Origin: Azolla caroliniana
Lineage: Eukaryota > Polypodiophyta
Assembly (NCBI GenBank): GCA_043228905.1
Contig: JBHGNT010000001.1
Coordinates: 33,542,001-33,606,000, forward strand
DNA length: 64,000 nucleotides
Direction of reading: 5' to 3'
Shown here one piece after another: positions 11,005-22,886 of the stretch. The notes under the pieces were generated by a model. It did not search any database and had not been told where the DNA came from. It saw nothing but the letters and a program-made list of their open reading frames with translations. The position numbers were made by a program, and so were the translations under genes. Position 1 is the first letter of the stretch. Each line of letters begins with the position of its first letter.

Positions 11005-14000
11005 ATGTTTCGCCTGCTCCTGAGAACGAGGAGCCAGAGCTCATCCAAGCCTGCCTCACACCCTACTCTCCTTCTTCCTTCAACACCGTTGAAAGACCAT
11101 ACTTGTTGCTGCCCCTCCTTGGCAAGGCCCTCCTCTGCCTCAGATTCCGCCCAATTTGGTCAAATCCTCCCCCTCCCCGCTGCCCTGTTTGCTCTTTCAA
11201 GAAGAAGTTTCAAATCTGGCAGTGGTGATCTCGATGCCCCTAGCAGAACACACGATGAAAGCGAGAATCTGATAACTGATGATGTTCTTCCCCTCGATTC
11301 CCATGGACGGGCCAAAAATCGTTCATTTCCAAGCGAGCATCAATCAAGTTCGGGAGATTATCTGTTAGTTCCCAGAGGAAGTAGTCGGTTACTCCTATCA
11401 GCTGAAAATAGATTATTCTCAGGAGAAGTTAGGTCACTTTCAGGCGAAAACGGTTCAGTTTTGGGTGGAAGTCAGTTACTTTCTCGTGAAGAACAGTTAC
11501 TCATAGGTAAGAAAAGGTCATCTGCAAGAGAAGATCCATTACGTTTGCAGCTGAATGGATTTGTTTCAGCATATACGCGTGGAGTAGCTGGAGTGGTTAT
11601 ACTTCTACTTTTGGTGGCTGCTATCTATCCTTCAAAAGGTGACGATCGCATCTTCGTTTTGCCTGTTCCTTGGAATGTGGTATCAGAGGCCTGGAATTCA
11701 AGCTTGGATGCTTGGAGAAAGATATCAACATGTTATGGCACCTTTTGCAATGCAATTTCGGCATCATATGCGAAATTATTCGATGCTGCGAAAGACACCA
11801 TGATTCTAATCCGATGCTTGAAAGTCATACTCTTTTCAAAAGGGGAAGATTATGCTAATGAATATGCTCTTAGGTGGAGATTGAAGGTAGTTTCCTTGCT
11901 TGCTGACTTGCTAAGTTCCGATAGTGTACGAAGAAAAGCATTGCTGCACGCGAATGGTGGCTCGGTTGTGGATTGGTTACTGGATTCTGTAGGACACGGA
12001 GAATTCGAATGGAGAATGATACAAGATGAGGCTGCCCGAGCTATATCTTACCTTCTGTTGGATGCTACTACTTGTGAGGAGTTACTTCAACGACCATCGG
12101 CGTTATATCATTTATTGCTTTTTAGTGCACCAATCCAGTCTGATGCTGAGCAGAAGGTAAAATATCACAAAAAACCGATTATTTCGAGTACATTGATAAA
12201 ATTACTCAAACTATTTATGTATTTGATATATTATACATATTTTTTTACAACCTTGGGCATTTCTTTGAGTTTGTTTCGTACAACCTTTCGGGAAAATTTA
12301 GGCTTCAGTTAAAGCTCAATGCTCCTTAAATACGAAAACGAGTTTTAGGTTTAAGCATGTGCAAATAGGTCCTGGATACTTACGTATAGGATCCATTGAA
12401 GAAAGCCAAGTTATGCATTTAATAATGATTGTTGACATGGTCATTCAGAAAACAAAGCAAAATGATCTGGAATTTTTAAAGGAAAACAGCAGCAGAACAA
12501 GGGGTCGGAGCATGCTAGTTGCGGCCATAATGGACATCATTACATCAAGCTGCGAAACTGTAAATATAGATGGGATACAGCCAAAGTTGTCTAGAAATGC
12601 TGATGTGAAAGATGTATCAGCAGCTTTGAAGGTTCTTCAGGAGGGAGGACTGCATTTGGATGAGGGTCAGGATGACAGCCAATTTAAGGGATATGATAGC
12701 AGTACAATGAATGGGGTTGGAGGGACCATAGTAGAGGAAAAAACTTTGGTTGATGTCCAAAATGAACAAACCAATCAAACGGATAAAAATGATCAAAAAA
12801 GTTATATTTGGACTCTATATGCCTACTGGGGAAATAAATGGTGGAATTCAAATAAGGATAGTGAGGGGTCAGGTCCAAAAGATAAACTTCTGAGTTTAAA
12901 TGCCACAGATCCTAAAAATTTGAAAGGAAGTATGAAGACCCATGGACTATGGGATGATCTTCAGGGAAAGCATGTTGCTGTGCCATTGGCAGCTTGGGCC
13001 ATAGCGACATGGGCGCACATGTCAAGTGCAAATTGTGAAAAGATATTGGAGCTTGATAAGAATGGGGATGGAATTTTGGCGGCTATAATGGCACCTGAAC
13101 GTACAGTTAAGTGGCATGGGGCTATTACATCACGCCTGATAGTGGAGAATGGATATGAGAATTATGTGGTTCAATGGGGAAATGCACTGCTGAATGCAGC
13201 AAGAGAGGTCTGTGAAACAGAGGATATGCAACTTGCCTTGATCACATTGAATTCATTCTACTCTTGTGTCAAGAGGAGCGTGAAGATGCAAGAATCTGTC
13301 TCAGGAGAGAGTCTTTCTACATTACGGGAAATTGCTACAGAAACATCTAAAAATGCGAACTTGCAAGGAGTGATAGCTGAAGTACTTGATATCTTAAGCT
13401 TCAATGGTGTAGGTTTTTCTGCTCAGGAGGGGAAGAAATGGTGTACTATTCTCTTTCACTGGATGTTTCATGACAGTTTTGAAGATACAACACATTTGAC
13501 AGCAGCGAGAATTCTTGATGATATATTGGAAAAACTTGGTGTCGATGGTGTTCCTCTTTCCCAAACTTGGCTTGCCATGATAATTTTCGATATAATTAAT
13601 GGTGTTGAACCAAACATGACGAAGACAGAGGTGGCTCCGAGCAAATCTAAAGCTCTTGTCCAGGTATCGTCTGTTGCTTTGCAGTAGGAGGATTAGTTCA
13701 CAGGTCAATCATCCCTAACTAAACTAAATTTGTGCTTTCTGGTTTGTAAGGAAATGGTTTTATGCCTGAGTTCTTATTTGTTATTAAATATGCGCACCTC
13801 TTTTTCTGATTTCTTTTTTGTACCTTTTCACCCAATTGCACATTGCATAGAATCGATCAAAGCAGGTGGCAACACAAGCAGCTAATGAAGTGGCAAAGGC
13901 AGCGTGGAAGTCAATGGGTGAAGTTAATGGATTTTTTGATATGAAACCAACCAGTAATGGATCTGAACTAGAATGGGAAGATCTCGCAAAGTTAGATATT

Positions 14001-15863
14001 TTTCGTTCTTTTCCGAAGGGGACAAGGAAAGAAAAAGCAAAGCTTACACCTGTTAATGCTGCTGATGTATCAGCGAAGGCTATGAAAGCGCTCGCAGAAC
14101 TATCGGCAGACGAAGAAAATTACCAGATAAAGATGCTAGAAAAAGGGGCTCTGTATCTACTACGAAGGTTTATGCTCAATGATGATTATGATAAATCAGA
14201 TATGCCATTAAATCAGGCTGAAGAAAAGCGTGTTATGCAAGAAAGTGCTGATGTTGTGTATGTGCCAGAATCAAAGATGCCTCCATCCATTCACCTTCGC
14301 AGACATGCTTTGAGAATGTTGGCAATGTTGTCTCTACAGCCATTGGCGTCCTCATTTTTAAAAGATGACCAAAATTGGTATAGATGGCTAGAGGATTGCT
14401 CTCGCAGTCGAATACCTAATTGCAAGGACTTGAAAACTTGCAGCTATGCTCGGGCAACACTGTATAATGTAGACACTGTAAACAGATTTGCACTGTATAA
14501 CCTTCAGAATTTAAGGCATGAAAAGCGACCGTGGCCTCACTATGAAGACAGAGTGTTTCTGGTTAATACAGAGTCACCCCTTTGGAGATTGTCAACCAGA
14601 GAGAAGCTACTAGAAGCAGCTGGAGATGTGGTAGGTAATGAGGAGGAACAAGCTCTTCTGAATGATTTTGACATGGACGTGGTTTTTGTGCATGGTCTTT
14701 GTGGTGGACCTTTCAAGACTTGGCGCATAACAGATGATAAAGCTGCTACAGTTACGGCAGGTTTGGTAGAAAAGATTGATGTCGATTCAGGGAGAGAAGG
14801 AACTTGTTGGCCAAAGCAATGGCTAGCTACTGATGTTCCAACATGCCGTCTTTTGACTGTAAAATACAAGGTGCATATATAATTATTTGATAATTTTTTC
14901 TTTCCAACGACAAATGTTACCAAGAGTGCCATAGAAAACAACTTTAACAATACTTTTAACAATACTTTTCGAAATACTATCTCATAGTGATGCCATAGTC
15001 ATAGGACCTGTTAATCCTGTTTCTGAAAGAATGAAATTATGTAGTTGATATAACAAAGAGACCTGAACAGATTGGTCCTCAAGATGGCATCATAAACTTG
15101 GAGCTTGGCTTCCAATTTCCCTTGATGTTTGTAAGGAAAGAGTATGTTAGATTTACCATTATTAATGGGAGGTACACTTTTTTGCATATCTTGTGTCAAG
15201 GTAAAAAATATCGATCATTCTTTAAGTAGATATATTCAAGCTATACTATTTTCAGGCAAGATTTATTAAATTCTGTTTGATATCTTGAAAAGTTTCATGC
15301 ATTAACAACGCTTATTAATGCATAAAACCATGTTTTTATTTATCATTGATAACTATTTTGTTTCTGTTTGGGGTTCTGCAGACAAACCTCTCTGAATGGT
15401 CTGGTGCAACATTACCTTTACAAGTAAGCAAATTGTTTGACGTGGTGATTAGAATTTTTGTCTTGCAGAAACTTTGTTTCATAAACTCTATTTTGGGTCG
15501 CATCTTGAACTCTCCTGCAGCACTTGGAAACCGAAATGAAACATGTTCAATCTATGTACAATCATAATAGCTCCATTATTTCATTCCAAAATCTTATGTT
15601 TGACATTTGTATCAACATAGAGGGCATTGAAGCCAAATGGAACTTGACCCATAATTCTGTATACATACATTCTTATTGCACCTTGATTGGAGGTACTTGT
15701 TAAGGGTGGAGGCAAAATCAACATAGATCCATGGATGCCATATTCTTTGTGTGGATAAAGAAGGGATAGTTTTCAATGAAAAAGACTTTGTGAAGACATT
15801 GGGCGGTGTCCTACATGATTGCTGCTGCAAAAGTAAAAAATGCTCTTTCCATAGCTACCTCAC

Positions 15864-15916
<53 letters not shown>

Positions 15917-17947
15917 AAAATGATTCATGATTCAGAATATTCTTGGATATAGATCAGTAAACAGTGACGGATTGAATTACATGTATTGGGTGACTGATTG
16001 CTGGAGACCTTAAGCATGAGTAAAGGAGGATACCATTAGAGAGATCAAGTGGGAAGCAGTGAGATCTTTTCTTATACCTGGAGATGATAATGGATTCCAT
16101 CAGGCACATGGAGGTTTAGAAACCGAGGGAGAGGAGGGGATTACACATTAACCAAAGTTAGAAAAAAATAATCTTAGCTGATTTTGTGGAATTGATAGAA
16201 ATTGTCTGGATTCCATCATTTACATATGGATAGGAGCAGTTATAAAATAGGCGAGATTTAACATTACTGAAATAGAGCTGTGTATATCTTTCCGTACTCT
16301 CCCAATTTTTAAACCACCATAGTATTTCATATTATGGGGTTATAAATATAAACCTGAATCCAGTCCTGCTACAATGGCTGTTTACTCATTCGGTATGGCA
16401 TTGTTTCATAAGTCAAATTGTATATATTCATAGAGAATGTTCTTTGCTGTTTACTAATTCGGTATGGCATTGTTTCATAAGTCAAATTGTATATATTCAT
16501 AGAGAATGTTCTTTGAATTTAAAAGATTTGTTCGCCCATAGGTTGGCATTTGTAAAAAGGAGCATAACAATTATGCTGGTCAAGGAAATAATACTGCTAA
16601 CATATTTTCATAAAACTAGTCCACTCAAAGAATAAAGACAGTAGATGGAAGGAGAGAAGAGAAATGAAACCTACATTTTTGAAGGGAAGATTATAGTTTG
16701 AGTAAATTATTAAGTTTCTTTTGTAGGAAGTGAGTGAGGTACTTCTCAAGAAGCTTTTGGCTGCTGGAGTTGGAGAACGACCTGTGGTGTTTATAACTCA
16801 CAGGTGTGATGAACAAGAGTTAATCAATTTACTACATTTTTTCTACAATTGGGACATAAATCTAATTGGCTTAATTCCTGTATGCGTGCTAGCCTGGGAG
16901 GCTTAGTTGTAAAACAGATGCTGATGCAAGCTGCAAAAGATAAAGAATGCTCAAAGTTTTTGAAAAAGACTGCTGGTGTAGTATGTATATTAGGCTTCTC
17001 CCTTTATCCCTACTATGCTTGATTTTAGATGCTAAAAAAGTACTCTTTATCTCCATAATTGTCTCAGGTGTTTTATAGCTGTCCGCATTTTGGTAGCAAG
17101 CTTGCTGATATGCCGTGGCGATTTGGCTTTGTCATACGGCCATCACCCTCAGTAAGTGAGAGAGTTTTGTATTATAGAACGAAGCTTTTTCCTGTTGGTC
17201 AGCCATGTGAGTACAATTACATAATCTGAGTGGGATATCCTATGATTATATCGTAGACGAGCGAGCTTAGAAGTGGTTCTGCACGGCTAGATGAGCTTAA
17301 TCAGTTCTTCCGTACTCTGAGCAAAGGTGGCCTAGAAGTTCTCAGCTTCAGCGAGGTCTGGCATTCATCATTATTGTCATAATGAAGTTCTATATGTAAC
17401 ACTTAATGTGTATAGATATATGTGATATCTACCTTTGTACATAATGTTGTAGATTTCCACTTATGGTTAGCCACCCTTTTAACATATATACATATATACC
17501 ACATATAAATGTATACTTCTATACCTATATGTCCATAATATATATGTATGTATTTGTAGAAATGTAACATGTATGTACATATATGGGACAACTTGTTGAT
17601 TCATGGAACTTATTCATATTCTTAGACAAAGGTCACTCCACTTGTGGAAGGGTATGGAGGATGGGCATTACGTATGGAGGTTGTGCCCATTGAGTCTGCA
17701 TACCCAGGATTTGGGAAGCTTGTGGTAAGCTACATAAAGTAGAACGTTTGATCTATTTTATATAAGCAGAGATTTGGTGCCGGGTTAATGAATTTTATTT
17801 TATATTGGACTCCTGCAGGTTCTTGATGGTAGTGACCATGTAAATTCTTGTAAACCTCTTAACAAGGATGATGCTGCTTATACTCAAACGTTAGAGTTCT
17901 TGCAAGAAATTTTGAGGTCTTTAAAGGGCAACGATACATCCGGATAG
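11005..17947 (+). CDS. SERAC1-like alpha/beta-hydrolase (about 1329 aa)
   Basis: Ten exons keep frame throughout: 11005-12156, 12449-13663, 13866-14870, 15382-15423, 16727-16803, 16893-16980, 17068-17151, 17257-17355, 17626-17724 and 17819-17947. The N-terminus (MFRLLLRTRSQSSSK) is Arg/Ser-rich like an organellar presequence. A serine/leucine-rich repetitive stretch (about residues 110-175) is followed by one hydrophobic segment (VAGVVILLLLVAAIY). A helical central region leads into the hydrolase domain: oxyanion loop VFVHGLCGG, nucleophile elbow HSLGG split between exons 5 and 6, then CPHFGSKLADMPWR and a probable catalytic His in SDHVNSCKP. SERAC1 proteins act in phospholipid remodelling and cholesterol trafficking in animals; the plant substrate is unknown. 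The exon 2 acceptor at 12449 was chosen over upstream options by frame and remembered homologues. Confidence 0.85.
15864..15914. repeat. (AG)n microsatellite
   Basis: A run of about 25 AG dinucleotides in the intron between exons 4 and 5 of the SERAC1-like gene. Confidence 0.95.
16378..16515. repeat. 69 bp tandem duplication
   Basis: Two adjacent 69 bp copies (16378-16446 and 16447-16515) differ at about one base, so the duplication is recent. It lies about 210 bp upstream of exon 5 of the SERAC1-like gene. Confidence 0.9.
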
Positions 17948-19931
17948 TATGTTAGCGTCATTTTCTTGTTATACATTCTGTGAATAGAGAAATTCATCAT
18001 TATACATTTTTTGTATACAATATGTTGTATTGCATAGCTATATATATACAGAAAGTGCTGGAAGCTGCCAGCACTGCTGGAGAAATTTTGTACTAAAATA
18101 CACCAGAGATGGTGAATATGTCATCAAATCAATAAGAAATTATGTAAGATAAATTTGTTGGTCACATTGATACAGCCTTTTGAAATACAAACATTGAGAT
18201 CTGTCCTGCAAAGCTTCACTTCTACTCTTGTTTCGTGTTTATTGTTTATAGAGCCTCAATGGGGAACATACACTTTGGTATTCATTTGTATGTTGTTACT
18301 ATTTGGGAATTTTTAGTATCGCCTACATCTAGCACTACAAGTCTAGAAGATTCAAATGCAAATTTTGTTTATGGAGAAGAAATTGGACAGCACAAATAAT
18401 GTTGCACTATTATCATAGTTTTTATTGAAGGAGGCAAAGTTTTCAAAGGCATCTCTGGTCATGCATATTTATCGATACATGGCCTACATTGAGCTATAGA
18501 TGGTAAGGTCCATTATCATTTCGTATAATCTTCACACTGGTATTTTGTGCTTAGATATGTTGTGCATCCTATATATGATTTGGTGGTCACCCGTATATAG
18601 TTCTAATATCAAATCTATGTGAGGTTTCAAGTGACATGGGCACTTCAAATGTGCAATATGAAGGACAGATTGTAACTATTGGGTCCATTGTTCTTAATCA
18701 TTTATATTGCATTCTAGAATTGGTTGTTTCTCATATAAAAGTAGTGTATTTGTTAAATTTCTTTAAATGCCTTCTCCGGGAAATGCTTATTAGTTCTTCA
18801 TGAACTTGCCTTTTGTTTGTCTTATAAATCGTAGTACTCGTGAAAATAGTTTATCTTACACTTTTGAACTTGTTTTCTTGAATTATATCAAAAACCTTGT
18901 ACCTAGCTATGTAATGTTTTACTTGTATGGGAAATATTTAGTGTTCATGTTTGGAAGCCTTTGAAGGCTTCATTTTCTCAGCATATTTCTCATAGATGTA
19001 ATTGGTCAAAGAAGTGTTATTGGCCATTCATCATTCCCTCACCAACTTATCAAACATCATTCTATCTCGTGAAACTTGGTTGAGGTTCAATCTCAACCAA
19101 TAAAATAACAATATCAACTCAAATGGGTTAAGAGTTCCAATGTTTCCCCAACCAATCAAATATCAATATTGTGGGCCATCTACATGCCATGCTTTTTCAT
19201 TTCATTAATGTCCCAACTACAAAGTGTTTGTATGCGACTTACAAACAAACTACACTTGTATTAAAAATGCTTGAGAAAATGAAGTTGGCGTTGCATACAG
19301 TATCATTTATTCGAAACGAATTACATAATCTTGCCACTAGCCAAATGTTATGCATATGTGCAATGCTCATAAATTAATATGAGACTGTTTTTACTTGTGA
19401 TAGGAAGATGTCAATCAATTTGAAAAATACCTTTTGCACTAGGACCCCATTTCTCTAATTAAGAGTTAGAAGTGTCCAACCAATATAACTCCAAAGACGA
19501 CTTCATTAAGAATCCATTTCTTTCTACTATCTAATTTTAGGACAAAGACTGAAATATATTCGAGTTTTCTCTTCATTTCCCAAGATTCCCCGAGGCTTTT
19601 GTTATCTTCCTGAATGCCATTGCGAGCCCCTCTACGGACAATTTATTGGCTTTATTTCAGCAATTTCCTATTTGCCAAAGGTTTTAACCAAGGGCATTTC
19701 GGGAAATAAGCAGAGCTGAGGGGCATAATGGAGATAAAGAACAATATTTTCTATTAAATCTTGACCTTTCTTCCAGCCCTCCTGTTCAATCACTAAGTGT
19801 GTTTTAGGGTTTCTAACTGTTCTGTGCAGTGTTTTAGGGTTCCTAACATTGCGTGAATGAAAATGTAGTACGTGCTGATATAACGTTAATGTTTCTTCGG
19901 TTGTCCTTCTACAGCTAGAAGGAAACTAGCT
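17948..19931. other. Intergenic region between SERAC1-like and PPR genes
   Basis: This contains the 3' flank of the hydrolase gene and the promoter side of the PPR gene. I see no other gene. Near 19803 and 19831 there are two ttttagggtt stretches; the first contains a perfect telo-box (reverse complement AAACCCTAA), a motif common just upstream of plant translation-related and PPR genes. Confidence 0.55.
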
Positions 19932-21929
19932 ATGGCAGCATCAATCCTTCACAAATCCAAACATTTAAGATGCTATGGAAAAGGAGAACACAAGCGTAAG
20001 CTCATCATTTCAAAAGTCAAACCGATATCTGAGAGTGTCGTAAAAACTAACATACAAGAAGAGATACACGCAATTTGCAGTGTTTTGAAGGATCGATGTT
20101 GGGATGGTGATATAGAACAAATGCTAAAGAATGTTGTAGTTGGTAAATTAACTACGATTCATGTTCAAGAAACCCTTAAACAGATAAAGAATATTCATAC
20201 GTCGGTTGGATTCTTCATTTGGGCTGGAAAACAGGTAGGTTTTAGACATAACTCTGTTACTTATCATTCTATACTCAAGCTTGTTGGTTATGCTGAAGAA
20301 TTTCAATTCTTAGAGAAGCTTTTGCTTGCAATGAGATCAGATAAGTGTAAATTGAATACCACCACTTTTAATATAGTCATTTCGAGCTATGGAAAAGCCG
20401 GTTTAACACGCAAAGCTTGGTCTACTTTTGCCAAAATGAGAGCTTTTCGGTGTATTCCTGACACTTTGACCTATAATGCACTCATGAATGCTTACGTTAA
20501 GAAAGGAGCATGGAACCGAGTGAAAGAACTATATAGCCAAATGTTTGAAGTTGGCCCGACTCCCGATTCATATACTTTTAACACTCTAATTGATGGCCTT
20601 CTGAAAGCAAAAAGGATGAATGATGCATCATTGATGTTGCGAGAGATGGTTATTAATGGATATTCACCCTCTGTGGTCTCTTATAACACTCTGATGGAGG
20701 GTCTTTGTGAAGAAGATAAAGTAGATGAAGCTTGCATTCTAATGGGCAATATGATGAGGAATGGTTGTATTCCAACAGTGATTACTTACAACATTTTGAT
20801 CAATGGAATGTCTAAGGTTGGGCGAATGGTCGATGCTCGTATAATTGTTCACTTAATGCAAGAGATTGGTTGTTTTCCAAATGTTCATACCTATACAATA
20901 ATCATGAATGGATGCATGAAGACCCATGAGACCAATGAAGCTTGGAGTACATTTCTTGCGATGAAAAAGAGAGAATGTGTTCCTGATATTATTACATATG
21001 GAGTCCTTATGGATGGATTCTATAAGGCAGATAAGTTAGAAGCGGGATTTGAACTCATGGTAGAGACATTAGCGATGAAAATCCCTCTCAACACTGTTGT
21101 ATATACAATGTTGCTAGATTGTCTGTGTAAGACCAATAAGGCTGACTTGGCACATACAATTTTAGATGATATGCTATGCAATCGATGCATTCCTGATCTG
21201 ATAACTTACCGAGCTCTAATAAATGGTCTCTCCAAATCGGGTAAATTCTCAAAAGCGTATGAAGTAATGATAGAACTGATCAAATACACGTCTAGCACAC
21301 TGGATCTTGCAAATATCAAGGCAGTGATAGATGGACTGTGTAAAGGTGGATACATCAAAGAAGCTATGGAGTGGTTCAATGGACTTCCTCACAACAAGAT
21401 AGTCCCTGATATCATTCTTTATAAAGTGATTATAGGGTCTGCTTATAGAAAGGATTGGTTAGGGGATGCTTATACCGTTATGGAAGCAATGATGAGGGCG
21501 GGTTTCTATCCTAATGCAAAGTTCTTTTATGACATGATACTTGGATATTGTGAACAAGGCAAATTTGATATGGCAAATAAGGTCTTGGAGGACATGATGG
21601 TGAATGAAAAGATTTTACCCATAGATTCCTCGAAGGACTGGGATTATAATGAAAACGATTTCTCTAGTGCCATCACTCTTTTCTACACATCTATGGATAG
21701 AGTTCCTCCACAACAGATTTTGTCATTTGTAGAAGCATTTCTTTACCTCTGTCAATGCGGTGCTTTTTCACTTGCAATAAAGCTTCTTGAGAGGATGATG
21801 ACGCGTGAGTTTTTCAAGCCGATGTCAGGAGGCATGAAAATTCTTCACACTTGGTTGAGCCATGGTGAGTTGCATAAGGTTATGATAGCTTTGTCAGGGT
21901 TACGTATTCAAGGGAAGATGTCTGCCTAG
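19932..21929 (+). CDS. P-class pentatricopeptide repeat protein (665 aa)
   Basis: One uninterrupted exon of 665 codons, typical of plant PPR genes. From about residue 105 the protein is a tandem series of 35-residue helical-hairpin repeats (about a dozen recognisable), with hallmark runs such as VTYNILINGMSKVGR, DSYTFNTLIDGLLKA and TYRALINGLSKSGKF. No E, DYW, SMR or other C-terminal domain is visible, so it is P-class. Such proteins bind organellar RNA base by base and act in RNA stability, splicing or translation. The N-terminus (MAASILHKSKHLRCYGK) is basic and compatible with organellar import, more likely mitochondrial, but this is not certain. The start is the first ATG after stops and is preceded by a telo-box region. 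Downstream repeats are degenerate, as is usual near PPR C-termini. I cannot identify the orthologue. Confidence 0.93.
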   Translation: MAASILHKSKHLRCYGKGEHKRKLIISKVKPISESVVKTNIQEEIHAICSVLKDRCWDGDIEQMLKNVVVGKLTTIHVQETLKQIKNIHTSVGFFIWAGKQVGFRHNSVTYHSILKLVGYAEEFQFLEKLLLAMRSDKCKLNTTTFNIVISSYGKAGLTRKAWSTFAKMRAFRCIPDTLTYNALMNAYVKKGAWNRVKELYSQMFEVGPTPDSYTFNTLIDGLLKAKRMNDASLMLREMVINGYSPSVVSYNTLMEGLCEEDKVDEACILMGNMMRNGCIPTVITYNILINGMSKVGRMVDARIIVHLMQEIGCFPNVHTYTIIMNGCMKTHETNEAWSTFLAMKKRECVPDIITYGVLMDGFYKADKLEAGFELMVETLAMKIPLNTVVYTMLLDCLCKTNKADLAHTILDDMLCNRCIPDLITYRALINGLSKSGKFSKAYEVMIELIKYTSSTLDLANIKAVIDGLCKGGYIKEAMEWFNGLPHNKIVPDIILYKVIIGSAYRKDWLGDAYTVMEAMMRAGFYPNAKFFYDMILGYCEQGKFDMANKVLEDMMVNEKILPIDSSKDWDYNENDFSSAITLFYTSMDRVPPQQILSFVEAFLYLCQCGAFSLAIKLLERMMTREFFKPMSGGMKILHTWLSHGELHKVMIALSGLRIQGKMSA

Positions 21930-22660
21930 CCATATGCAGGCAATTTTCCAAGACTGTATTACTCAAGAAAATAAATGCATGTAACCATATGAAAGGTAAT
22001 CCTTATTCAGGTATTATTCTTTTTTCTTCTCCCATCTAAGAAAAGGGCAAATCATGTTATATGTGCTGTTCTGAGTAGTCAACTTTTAGAAAACATGGTA
22101 GGATATCATTCTATGAGCTTATACATGTCAATAATTCACATTGTGTTTGCTGTAGTAATCTAGAACATACAGTCTCGATTCTAACATATTAGCTGATTTC
22201 TTTCATGGCTATTAGGTTATTTTCAGACCACCAGGATGGATAACTATGTCTATCGATCCCCACATATATATATATGAGAGAGTAGAAAGGTATGAGCTAT
22301 TTCATCCAACCAGTCTAGTGACGGCATTTTGATTGAGTAAGAGCTCAAAAGTTTTTTCCAAAGTTTTCTTAAGCTGCTCCATTCCATGTAAGCATTTTTT
22401 TCTTGAAGCATTTAAATAGTTAAGAACTCTTTTCTAGATTTCATTGGAAATATTTTAGACTTAGAAATGGTCTTAATGCAACACTTATGCCTTATGTTTT
22501 GTGTATTGACTGCAGATAGACAAAGGCTGAACAAGCTACAAATTTCAGATCAATTGGTCACGAAAGAGGAAGGGGAGTAGAATTCAATGATTTAATGTTG
22601 TCACAAAGTAAGTATAGGTATGCTTGCTTGTTAGTTTATCACCTAGCTAGTGTGCATATT

Positions 22661-22886
22661 CTCTGTGTTTCGGTTCGTCGTCTTCTCTTTCATTTTTGTT
22701 TTGTTTGCTTTGGTGGATTCTCCTTTATTTCTCCTAATGTTTGAGTGTTTGTGTCATGACTCAAGAAACGTTTCTGTGTGTTTCGGTTTGTCGTCTTCTC
22801 TTTCTTTTTTGATTTGTTTGCTTTGGTGGATTCTCCTTTATTTCTCTTAATGTTTTAGTGTTTGTGTCATGACTCCAGAAACGTTT
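22661..22886. repeat. 113 bp tandem duplication
   Basis: Two adjacent copies (22661-22773 and 22774-22886) share tttcggttcgtcgtcttctc-like sequence with a few differences. Each ends near agaaacgtttct, which contains the palindrome gaaacgtttc. Confidence 0.9.
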
